Below, piece after piece: positions 26,301-35,500 of a stretch of DNA of 64,000 bases. Location of the stretch: positions 17,953,934-18,017,933 of the forward strand of contig NC_045138.2 of assembly GCF_008831285.2 (NCBI RefSeq), in the 5' to 3' direction. The stretch is from Nymphaea colorata. Its lineage: Eukaryota > Streptophyta > Magnoliopsida > Nymphaeales > Nymphaeaceae. Both the position numbers and the translations under genes were made by a program. The notes below the pieces were generated by a model. The model saw only the letters and a list, made by a program, of their open reading frames with translations, did no database searches and was not told the origin of the DNA. The number at the start of each line of letters is the position of its first letter. The first letter of the stretch is position 1.

Positions 26301-29300
26301 GCATCAGAATAATAGCAGCCAACTCTAAACTGTAATTTATGCCAAGAAAAATAAACAACAGTGGAAGTGATAAACAAAAGGAAGGAAGTGTACGACCATT
26401 TGTCTTCTTACAGGAACTTAAACACTCTGAACAGAGAAGGGCCTTTGAGTCTCCTATATTGGCAACTAAAACTTGATCGTCAGCTTTAATAATGATAGTT
26501 GCTGTGGATCCAGCTTCCAACTTGTTGTCATAGGCTTCCTGAATTTGGGTACCATGTGAGATCATTACAGTTAGTATAAGGTTGTTTGTTTTCCACCCAG
26601 AAAAAGACAGCAATAATTTCTGATTGCCTTGGAAAATGCTGCATCAATATCATGGACTGTATGAAGCAATGATTTCTTCAAAATCTCCAAGTGGAATGAT
26701 TTGTCGAACACCCTAGACAGAATCTGTTCAGGTCTGCAATGTAAACACTGAATATCTCTTAGTTACTACCGACAAAAGCAGCAGAAACAACTGATGGGGA
26801 AAAACTCAAAGTTTAGTCCCTCAAACTACAAAATCTAAATATGTAACAGAAGAGGTTACGAGCCTTTCAAAATAAAAGGCATGCTCATTTGAATTCCATG
26901 ACCAATCAAATCCTGGAACAGTTAACTCCATTTTTCCATCCAGTGACAACCTTCCAGAAGCTTTCCTTAATGCAGAAGTGTATATTCCTTCGAGAATAAA
27001 ATACAAATGGAGAAAAAAATATTCAGGAAGAAGTTTTGAAGCCATCTCACTAGCTTCATCACCATTGTGACCATCGAAAACTGCTACTAGTCCCACATTG
27101 ATCTCTTTAGGCCCTTTTCTGCCTGCAGGTAAGACCAAAATTGAAATGCGAGAATGAAAAAAGTGAAAGAAGCAGACAGGAAAGATGAGTATTATTATAA
27201 AATAAACATGATATAGCACATCTTTTGTTGCACTAAGTGAAGCAAAAACATCGCATGAACTAACGGTCTAAGGGCTTGCATATGGGAAAAGATAACTTAA
27301 ATACTCTCCAACACAAATTTGGAAAATGTGATTCAGGTGAGTGACCTATAAGACAATTTTGATAGGCAAAATTTTCATCATATCAAAGTGGTACAGTTTG
27401 CGAATTGTGAATAAATTAAACACTTAATAAGATGGCTTCATCACGCACAATCCATGAAATATTGAAATCAGAACCAAATAGCAGCTTAATGCAGATTAAT
27501 AACCAAATGGCATTTTCAAAAATTCCATTTTGCAAAGCCCACAGACTTGGCATATGAACCCTGCCAGATCCCACTAATATGTATGTGGCATCCTTAAGAT
27601 AATGTTCACATGAACCAGAGGTTGCTACTATATTACATCAACAGAAGAACGAATCTTGCTTTTGTCAACGTCAAAGTGCAAACAAAATCTTGCAATATTT
27701 GCCTTTAGATAAGCTGCATATCATAGTGAGTGAATGACACCACATACTTATCTAAGGATGTTTCATTCTCTCTTTTTGTTTTATCATACATTCACAATCT
27801 CCGTTTATATAATTAACTATGATATTCTAGGGGATATACAATTACCATGCATTCCACATGAAGTCATAGTAATAAGAGCGCTAGAATGATGAAAGAGCAT
27901 CACTGTCATATCGTTATTTTTACAAATAGCTACTTTCAAGCTTCAATTCATTGTAAATTTTACACTTTTTTCATTGTTCATGTGTTTAGAGTATAGTCTT
28001 TTTAGTCCTTCTTCGCCATCTGAAGAAGAGGACTGTTTAGTGACTTTAGTCCATAAGAAATCAGTTGCATGGTGAGATAGATAACTTTACCCTCTGAATA
28101 AAGTGAAATAAGCATCTAATTAGTCCAACTGATGACAATCCAATGAAAAGATAAAACCTCCATTGGATTAATTAACTTTAGAGAAATCTGAACACTTGAA
28201 ATAATCCACAACCAAAAAAAAAAAAAACAACTCATTAAGAATAAATCAGGCTAACCATTCAAAGTTGTGGCCCATTGAAAACTAGTGAAACAAGCTAATC
28301 TAAGCATCCAGTCCTTCTAGTAATTGACAAATCCGTAAAAACAAAAAATTGTTAAGGTTCACTGAACTCCAACAAGTCATGTAGTCATCCAACTAAAACT
28401 TGCGCATAAACAAAGTAAGTATCAAATCATCTCTACACATCTAAGCTAAACTCAGCATCTATTCCTCCTAGAAATTGATCACCAAGCAATGACAAAACCT
28501 ACTCAAAGACCAATAGCTTTAAAAGAAAAAAGTACGGTGCCTAGCTGTTCAAGCGCTAGGATTAATATCCACATACTTGAACAAAATTAAGGATCTGATT
28601 GTGGTACAGAAGGATGACTCTAGAGATGACAAACCTGCTCAAGCATCCACGATTTCCAGCAATTCAGGAGCTAGGCTGCTCAAAAGCCAGTAACTACCTC
28701 AACGGACATGAGCAACATTAACCATAACCCATATAAGGTACAACCAATGCAGAGAACGATTATATCGCATAAATGTTCATGTCCTACAAATTCATCCCCA
28801 TGCATCGAAATCCTATAATTAAGCCTGGTGGGGAAGAAACCCTGGTACCAAGGGTGCAGACGGGGAATCTACTTGGCTCTATCTCCATCCTGAATCGCCA
28901 CAACCTGGCAATCCATATTACAAAGTCCTAAAAATAGGATCGCCACGTGAATGTTAAATCCTGCTCAAGAGTCAATAGCTTGGACACGACTTAGGCACAT
29001 AGCTTCCACACGACTTAGGCACATAGCTTCCACACGACTTAGGCACATAGCCCATCAATAACCAATTCCAATCGCTACAGAGTTTAGCAAAATAAGCACC
29101 CTGTTCTAATGACGACGACAATAAAAGAGGACAAAGCTTGCTCGAAAAGTTAAAGATTCCAGCAATCCAACCACTTAACCTATTGAAAACTAGCGTCCAT
29201 CGATATAAAATGAAGCGGTATTGCGCATCTAATTGTCTGAATATTATCAACATAAATGAAAATTACACGAAATGACAGCCCGGCTGAAATCCATCGACGT

Positions 29301-29669
29301 GCATAGCAACCCTATAAATTCGTCGAACAAAACTTGGGCAATCTGCTGCATACCGGGAAATGGAATTCTGGTATTCAAGGCGCAGAATGCTCGATCCTCC
29401 TGGCTCCGCCTCCGACCCTGAAGCGATGCCACGTGGCAATCGGCACGACGATATTCGGCTGGAGGGCGCCACCTCGAGCACTTTGGCGACCGGAAGACAG
29501 CCGGAGCGCCACCGCTTTTGTACACCATGAGGCAATTCGATGGGTCATCCGCGACGCATAGAGCAACACCAAGAGGCAGCACAAACAGTAGGAAAGCTCC
29601 TGGGCGCGCCCACCACCTCTCCGACGAGGAAGAGAGCGGAGATCGCTTCCCTTCCGAACTTCGTTTCAT
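8228..29669 (-). CDS. PP2C phosphatase-protein kinase fusion (PP2C51-like)
   Basis: One polypeptide of about 1,091 residues predicted to carry both Ser/Thr phosphatase and protein kinase activity. Residues 24-40 (GAFLLFVLPLGVALCVA) are a signal peptide or membrane anchor. The PP2C domain (about 80-450) keeps DGHNG (122-126), GSTAT (235-239), IGDSKA (253-258), SRAIGD (349-354), TDG (385-387) and GSMDN (431-435), including the metal-binding aspartates. The kinase (about 617-1090) has the loop NRGSFGEVW, Lys692 in VLKRIM, HRD (876-878) with IKPEN, DFG (915-917) and SPE (945-947). Exons: 29669-29354, 27122-26860, 26723-26628, 26538-26397, 26210-25952, 25502-25147, 21930-21854, 21252-21105, 19603-19411, 17877-17643, 15126-14626, 13378-13321, 10966-10879, 10550-10476, 9339-9256, 9138-8995, 8761-8680, 8519-8437, 8303-8228. 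All phases fit (3,276 nt). The exon 2/3 junction and the last exon are uncertain. The architecture matches Arabidopsis PP2C51 (At3g63340), from memory. The substrate is unknown. Confidence 0.88.
10601..10660. repeat. Tandem duplication, period 31 bp, two copies
   Basis: The unit TTTTGCACGCTTAGAAAATG plus 'atcagcata' occurs twice in intron 13 of the PP2C-kinase gene. Confidence 0.9.
10967..13320. other. Intron 12 of the PP2C-kinase gene, 2.4 kb
   Basis: No retroelement protein is recognisable. The intron contains a C-run at about 11711-11723. The segment at about 12030-12490 is less AT-rich than its surroundings and is probably an inserted repeat of unknown class. The frames here (11586-11882 and 12034-12327) show no family signature. 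Confidence 0.5.
15127..17642. other. Intron 10 of the PP2C-kinase gene, 2.5 kb
   Basis: At 15330-15510 are words alternating AGGC/GCCT (for example 'gaggcatgaag' and 'gaggcacaagcctcgag'), which look like the imperfect palindromic end of a small DNA transposon. There is a short CT/GT run at about 15699-15711. Frames here are repeat by-products. Confidence 0.5.
22300..24880 (+). mobile_element. Truncated Ty1/Copia element inside PP2C-kinase intron 6
   Basis: Sense-strand Copia piece, antisense to the host gene. The 5' LTR ends near 22529 and is followed at once by a tRNA-Met primer-binding site (TGGTATCAGAGCC, 22530-22542). Gag sequence is open at 24045-24284 and includes the phrase YLNKMKEIANPLALGG. 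A zinc knuckle near 24568-24612 reads CFLY....GHIKVDC, so the second Cys has become Tyr. The protease at about 24742-24858 reads VWHVDSSATTH, with the usual DSG changed to DSS. No integrase, reverse transcriptase or 3' LTR follows. The LTR start is not determined. It is a dead fragment that lengthens the intron to 3.2 kb. Confidence 0.75.
22530..22542 (+). promoter_or_regulatory. Copia primer-binding site
   Basis: TGGTATCAGAGCC directly follows an LTR-like end (...TCTAACA). It matches initiator tRNA-Met priming. Confidence 0.75.
27123..29353. other. Intron 1 of the PP2C-kinase gene, 2.2 kb
   Basis: No embedded gene is seen. Near its 5' end it holds a three-copy 24-bp repeat (28984-29050). 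The rest is AT-rich without a recognisable element. Confidence 0.55.
28984..29050. repeat. 24-bp tandem repeat, three copies
   Basis: The unit 'acacgacttaggcacatag' plus 'cttcc' begins at 28984, 29008 and 29032. On the minus strand it would read YVPKSCGS repeatedly, but it lies within intron 1 and is not coding. Confidence 0.9.
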
Positions 29670-30700
29670 TGCGACCTCTCCCTCTGCTTCGCGCTCCCGC
29701 GCTCGTCGTCTCCTCCGGTTCTAGTTTACCGGTTGCACACGATGGCAAGAAGTCGGCTTTTGTTCCTCTATTCATAAACAAACCCAATTTAATAACATAT
29801 AAAAGATAAGACCCCCGATCAACCGATGCGTCGCTAGGTACTTATTTAGAAATATTGTAAATTTATGTAATTATTTGCTTGTATTTTAATTATATTTTAT
29901 AATTAAGCGTATCATAAAAATACATTAAGCGGTGACGAATGTCTCACTCTCTACACATCTCGAAACAGTTCTGTGCTTTTAGGAAAAATATGAGGATTTT
30001 TTGCGTCTTCTAAGTAACCCTAACTTGAAACTTTTCAGCTTCAAACACCTCAACAACGAAACAAGGTTGTTCACACTCACTGATTACTTTGTGGGTAGTC
30101 AGTTTGATTTGGACTACAAATAGAGACACACTCTAGTTGACGGATGTACCATGATTCATTCTATACGTGTGATTTGAACAAAAATTTGGCAATGTTCATA
30201 TATATATATATATATATATGAGCTATGCGCCATAAGTATCTGCATTTCCATCTCTTGTGCTTAATAAGTACAGTAAAATTTTAGTTTCACCTTCCTTTTC
30301 CCCATGAAAGGCCTGTTTGGTTCGCCCAAATGTTTTCGCTTTTCCATCTGCCGTTGCCCTTACTGCTTGAATCCATGCGTTCCTATAGATGAGACTCAAA
30401 CAAGAGCTGTGCTTAAGGTAACATAAAACCATTTTGCATCGCTTTCTTTGCTCCTCGTGAATGGCCTCTTTGGTTGGTCCAAATGTTTATAAGCTATTGG
30501 GTTTTATTATCTTGAAAGAGTGTTTGTTTGTTTGTTTTTGTTTTTGTTTTGTTAAAATAAAAAGTTGAAAAAACGAAGCTTACGTGAAAAGCATATTAAA
30601 AGTGAAAAAAAAAACGGGGGGAAATCGTCCCCTAAAAACGCCGTTTAGTCCGTTGAAATCGAGGATTCCTTTCCCTCCCTTTTCCTGTTAGGACAGAAAA
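29670..30700. promoter_or_regulatory. Divergent intergenic region between PP2C-kinase and ARP4
   Basis: AT-rich DNA upstream of the PP2C-kinase ATG (29669, minus). It also lies upstream of the GC-richer, CT-rich leader (about 30700-31160) that probably starts the ARP4 transcript. A TA microsatellite lies at about 30200-30219. Two similar words ('ggcctgtttggttcgcccaaatg' near 30311 and 'ggcctctttggttggtccaaatg' near 30463) look like ends of a small hAT-type element. No TATA box is assigned. Confidence 0.4.
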
Positions 30701-31500
30701 TATTGTGCTCTGGTTATCCAGACAACACAAGCGAGTTATTGAGTTTTGGAGTGACTGTTGTTACTACGATTGGAGCTTGCTTTCAGAGCAAGGAAGAGTT
30801 GGAATTCCGTCTTCTATCAAACGCTGCATCGTGGGAGCTCGAGAGAGAGAAGGAGACCGAGCGCTACTCGAGGGAGGGGCCAGGGCTACGCTGCAACTCA
30901 GGGGGCCCCGCTGCGAAGGTCTCTCTCTTTCTCTCCGTGCGTATATATTCACATACATCTATCTCTCTGTCTCTACTTTATGGTTGGTTAACGGCTGCTT
31001 TGATCCTTCTCTGGTCACGCTCCGAGGTTTCTCCCGCAGATCCTTCTCAATCGCGTCCAAAAGTCAGTATTATTTTACTTCCTTCTTTCCCACTAGGGGC
31101 TTATTTTTTTGCTTCTTTCATCTTTTCCTCCGAGGATGCATGCTAGGTTCGCGTTAGACTTTTCTCTCCTCGCTTTCTTGGATACACCCGACCAGCCTTG
31201 GATGGCGCCGACGCCTAGCCCTCGTCTTCTTCCTTGAATAGAATGCACCGAAAGGAGGACCACCTAGAGACACCGCTGGAGCGACCAAGAGTTCTGGTTG
31301 ACGCCTGTGTCTCAGCCTACACCGAAGGGCTGGTCCTGTATCGGCTCCAGGTGCACCATTGAGAGAGATTCTGATATAAAGTGGTATTCTCACACAACAA
31401 AGAGGATGACCTCCCCTCTCTCTCTTTCCTCCTCCCTTTATCCATTCAGTAAATTTTTGCGTGTTGGTTTTCCGTCTTGGTTTGTCTTTTTGACAAGGTC
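30701..31500 (+). other. Probable ARP4 5' leader region, CT-rich
   Basis: The composition changes here to higher GC with CT tracts (30917-30935, 30959-30973 and 31415-31433), as expected for a plant transcription start and 5' UTR. Overlapping open frames around 30703-31157 have no protein family signature and are best explained by composition. A 5' UTR intron would be needed to reach the ARP4 ATG at 32508. A possible acceptor is the 'aatttcaaag' ending near 32460. Confidence 0.3.
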
Positions 31501-31513
31501 CTCTGAAGACAAT

Positions 31514-32225
31514 ATGGTGCATGCCCACATTCTGAAGACGGGGTTTGATCATACAAACTGCTACTCTGAAATTGTTTGGCTCTTTGGTCATATTCAATGT
31601 GCATTCAAATTGTTTGATGAAATGTCTTAGAAGGTTTTACTGTCATAAAATGTTATTATGCACGCTCAAGGGGACCAGGATGGGTTATGGTTGTATAAAT
31701 GACCTTCTGTGCCGAGCTGGGTTTGTGAGCGTGGACCATGAGTTTGTAGAGTCTGCGTCTGTCAAACCCAATGTTATAGTCAGCGGTGGAGCCAGGATTT
31801 TGTTTTTCTGTCGAGGGGTGGTGGAAAGAGGAAAAAGTTGGGGGGGGGGGTGGAGACAGTCCAGCGACTTACCAAATTTTATTTTATTTTCTCACAAGGG
31901 CAAATCGTTTTTTTTTTGCAAAGGAGGACCAAACTTAAATTTTGATAGGTAAAATTTTATTTTTCAAAACCTCAGGGGGAGCCATGGTCCCTGCTGGTCC
32001 CCCTTTGGCTCCGCCCCTGGTTATTGTCTGAAGGAGCTTGCTTGGAGCATGTAAGTACCGCGGCAAGGATGCTTCAGCAAGGCAGATTATGTTGTTATAC
32101 TTGAATTGGAACCATCACACTGCTCAGTTATTAATTATGTACAGCTAACAAATATTTATGTGTCAAACTATCAGTGGACAATGTGTTGAAAACTTCATTG
32201 GAAGGGAAGCAGACGACCTATCAAG
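31514..32225 (+). pseudogene. PPR protein pseudogene (repeat plus E-domain remnant)
   Basis: Three pieces in order match a PLS-type pentatricopeptide repeat protein. The first (about 31514-31630) reads VHAHILKTGFD followed by AFKLFDEMS. The second (31683-31793) reads INDLLCRAGFVSVDHEFVES then VKPNVIVSG, where the family has VDLLGRAGL..EA..FIE...VKPN..VWG. The third, after an inserted element, reads LELEPSHCSVINYVQLTNIY and ends with QWT (about 32094-32190), the E-motif region. Frames shift and a stop follows. It lies in the region upstream of the ARP4 start codon, possibly within a 5' UTR intron. Functional PPR-E proteins act in organellar RNA processing; this copy is dead. Confidence 0.8.
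31782..32019. mobile_element. MULE-type MITE, 238 bp, inside the PPR pseudogene
   Basis: The left end AGCGGTGGAGCCAGG is an imperfect inverted match to the right end, whose complement begins CAGGGGCGGAGCC. It is flanked by 9-bp direct repeats GTTATAGTC (31773-31781) and GTTATTGTC (32020-32028), with one mismatch. A 9-bp duplication is the hallmark of Mutator-like elements. The interior has a G-run (about 31840-31850), T-runs and no coding sequence. It falls within a PPR E-motif, so the empty site can be inferred. Confidence 0.75.
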
Positions 32226-32507
32226 AGTAATTCAGCTTGCAGTATATACTGCTATCAAATATCTATCCTTCCTATTCAAATACAACAAAATCTCACCATA
32301 AATAACCGACTAGCCCTCTTCTGTACCCACCCTGGATATGCTATCCATGCTGGATTATTCCATGCATGCAGGCACTACCTTAGGTCTTTATTGGGTTTGG
32401 TTTATGGATCCAAATTAAAATAGCTGACTTGCACTCCTTTTTTTTTTTTTAATTTCAAAGGTGGATTGCAGTTATCGGGCTTCTTTCTGCATTCGTCTAT
32501 ATTCAAA

Positions 32508-35500
32508 ATGTATGGTGGTGGTGAGTGTCATTTATCTAGCCCATGTTTTGATTGTCAATAGTTTTATTATCTCGATCTTATCTTTTGACTGTCTTTATTT
32601 TGGTTCCCTTGTTGCCATTAAATGAATAAATGGTATTTTCCCTGTCAGTCTAGTGTGTACAGATAGGATTGTGCTTATTGTAAATTATTGGACAGTATTC
32701 CTGATTTGTTGTCCTTAGAGTTTAGTAACCTTTGACAGTACCAAGTAATTGGTCAATAGTAAATGCGCTTTTTATTTAGCTTGATCACTTCACCAGTTAT
32801 ATTAATTATGATATATGTGTATATGTATCTTTTTATGCACAAGCAATCACAACACACTTGGAATGCAGCTTCTAGGCTATGGAGTGCCCTTGATATATAT
32901 GTTCTCTTTTTTTGAGTAGGATTTCTCTATTATTTTGTATTTTGATGAGAGTCATATAATATGAAACTGAAGTATTGGATAAAACAATCCCTTACTGTTG
33001 ATGCCGTGACAAATCTGTTGAGCCTTTGGTATCTTCATCGATTTGTAAAAAATTATTTTGTTGTGTCAGCCTAGAGAAACTACGAGTTTGGCATGTCCCT
33101 GTGACATAGTTATCAGGACATCTGGATCAGTTTCACAAGCATGAAGAACACAAAAGAGCATGGAGAAACACTGTGATGGGAGAAAAGGTTGCAACAACTG
33201 TTGGAGGAAGAGATCAGGGTGACAAAAAGCAGTGCTTACTAGGAAAATAATTTCCTGTCACCTACCTTGGTTTAACATATTTATGAGTATTTTCTCAAGC
33301 ATAAGATGAAAATTTAGTTTAAAGACACCCTTATAGTGAAATTACAGCTGGGGGTCTGGTCTTCCAGTTTGAATACTCCATAGTGTGATCTAACCACATC
33401 GAGTACTAACATAACACTTTACTGGAACTTGTTTTCCTTACTCATACTAGTCTAATTGGTATTGTTGCTCATTGTTATAGTATCACATCTGATTTTCTTT
33501 TAGAAATGTTTATGATGGTCTATTTTTACTTATGCAGGAAACATTTTATTAAAATTTGCATCACTGTATTTTTTTTTAAAGTTTTTTTTGTTACTAACAT
33601 TTTAAATTTAATGTGTTTGGTTGGTAGTCAAGATATGGACTACCGAGAATTATGTAACTTATCTTATGGCATTATGTCTCCCCTTTTTTCTGTTTGGGTA
33701 GATGAGGTTTCTGCCATTGTCCTTGATCTGGGTTCTTACACATGCAAAGCTGGATATGCTGGGGAAGATGCTCCAAAGGCAGTGTTTCCATCTGTAAGTG
33801 TCTTACAGCAAATTATGTTGCTTCCTTCTCCTTTCACCTTAAAATGTATCTCTCTTTTTCTAAGAAAGTCAACAAGAGCATGAGTATCAGCAGAAGCAAG
33901 TAGAACATAAATATAGCGATGCTGTTCAACTAATACTTCACTTTTCTTTTCTATTCATGGCAGTTAACTAAAACGTAATTCTCTGTAACGCCTATTACTT
34001 GTTAGACGTGGGAACAAATAACTATTTAAGTGGAAGTGGCACTTGCTGCATCCAAACATGGTATCTGACATGATATTAGCAACAGTCAAAGATAAAGAAA
34101 GGTCAGGACTTATTGATGATTAAAAAGAGCATATCCCAATAGAGATGAAGGTAAATCTCTCAAATGCACTAAAGGGGAAGTGCTATATATGATTCACAGA
34201 ATTTGGATTTCAATGTCCTAGCAGATACTTTTCATGGTTCTACCATATCAATCAGAAATTAGCCTTGTGAACTGAAAATAAATGTTTTTTGTTGATTCCT
34301 ATTATTGGGAACTGAAAGTTAAATTTCTTCTGTGAAAAAGTTTTCCTCAGGCACAGAAGCATCTAGTCGCTTGGTCTTTTCTTAGATCATAGGCAAGGTA
34401 CCTTTTAGTCTTTTCTTAGTTCATAGGTATGATTCTTTTTTTGTTGGTAATCTGCTGTTCTGCACATGCTTACTGTTTCTTTTATATGTAAGACTTTTAT
34501 ACGCACAATGGTTTCCTTATCACTGTTTCAATCAATCAGACTTCTCTTCCTCTTTTGCATGGTTGTTAGTTACCTTATGAAGTGTCTCCTTCATAGTGAG
34601 TTTTTTCTTTCTTACTGGTGTTTGGTGCTACAGCTGAATCTTTATCTCACCGTTTTACCTATAACATCATATGCAAATAGTGAACAAACTAATTAGTGTG
34701 CCTTGTCCATCCAACACTTGCCTGTTTTGTCAAGGTTGTTGGTTCCATTGAGCATGCAGGAACAACTGATTCTGTCAAACCTGAGAAGGATTCAGATTCC
34801 CTGTCAGATTCGAAGAATGGCACCAAACCAGCAGATTCTGATAAGTCCAAGAAAAAACGCAGTCTTTATGTTGGAACACAATCTTTGGGATACCGCAGGG
34901 ACCATATGGAGGTTTTTGTAACTTTTGTGCTTTATTTTTACTTGTGAATATGGCATTATGAAGTTTACTGTTTTTATATTTTTTGTTCAGGTTATTTCAC
35001 CTTTTAAAGATGGTGGTGTTGTAGACTGGGACATTGTTGATAACATATGGGAACATGCTTTCAGGTATCCTACATCATATCACTATTTTTGTGGATGTCG
35101 TTTTTCATGGCTGTAGTGTTGATCCTGCAGCCTCCTCTCCGATTGAATCTTGCATGGTACTAGATTATTTGAGGAGAATGTTGACAGTAAAATATACACC
35201 GAACACGAATGTAATGTGGAAAATTCTCAATACGAGAAAAAAACCATGTTGGTGGAGATGATTCTGGTGCCCACTAGCTGCCGGTCTCTCTCTCTTTCTT
35301 AATTTTCATTAACACATCAAAATAGGGGTACACAAGTTACTTAAATAGAACTCAACATAGACTACATGTCGGATAAGGTCCAAACCCAGACATACATAAC
35401 GCGTCAACGCTCCCCCTCAAGTTGGGCATATAGGTCAAACATGCCCAGGCTACATTTCTCTCAAATGAAGTAGATGGCAAGGCCTTCATCAGTGCATCAA

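Noticed and set aside
28984-29050. Three 24-bp repeats considered as a CRISPR-like or protein repeat
   Set aside because: The copies are contiguous with no spacers, in a plant intron. It is a simple tandem repeat.
29247-29353. Extension of PP2C-kinase exon 1 beyond RIPFPG
   Set aside because: The frame continues to a stop, but a donor (G|GTATGC) at the conserved position joins exactly to exon 2 (RKGPKEIN) in phase.
30703-31157. Three overlapping open frames of 77-150 codons
   Set aside because: All three frames are open together in a CT-rich leader. No motif, and none is favoured over the others; likely 5' UTR composition.
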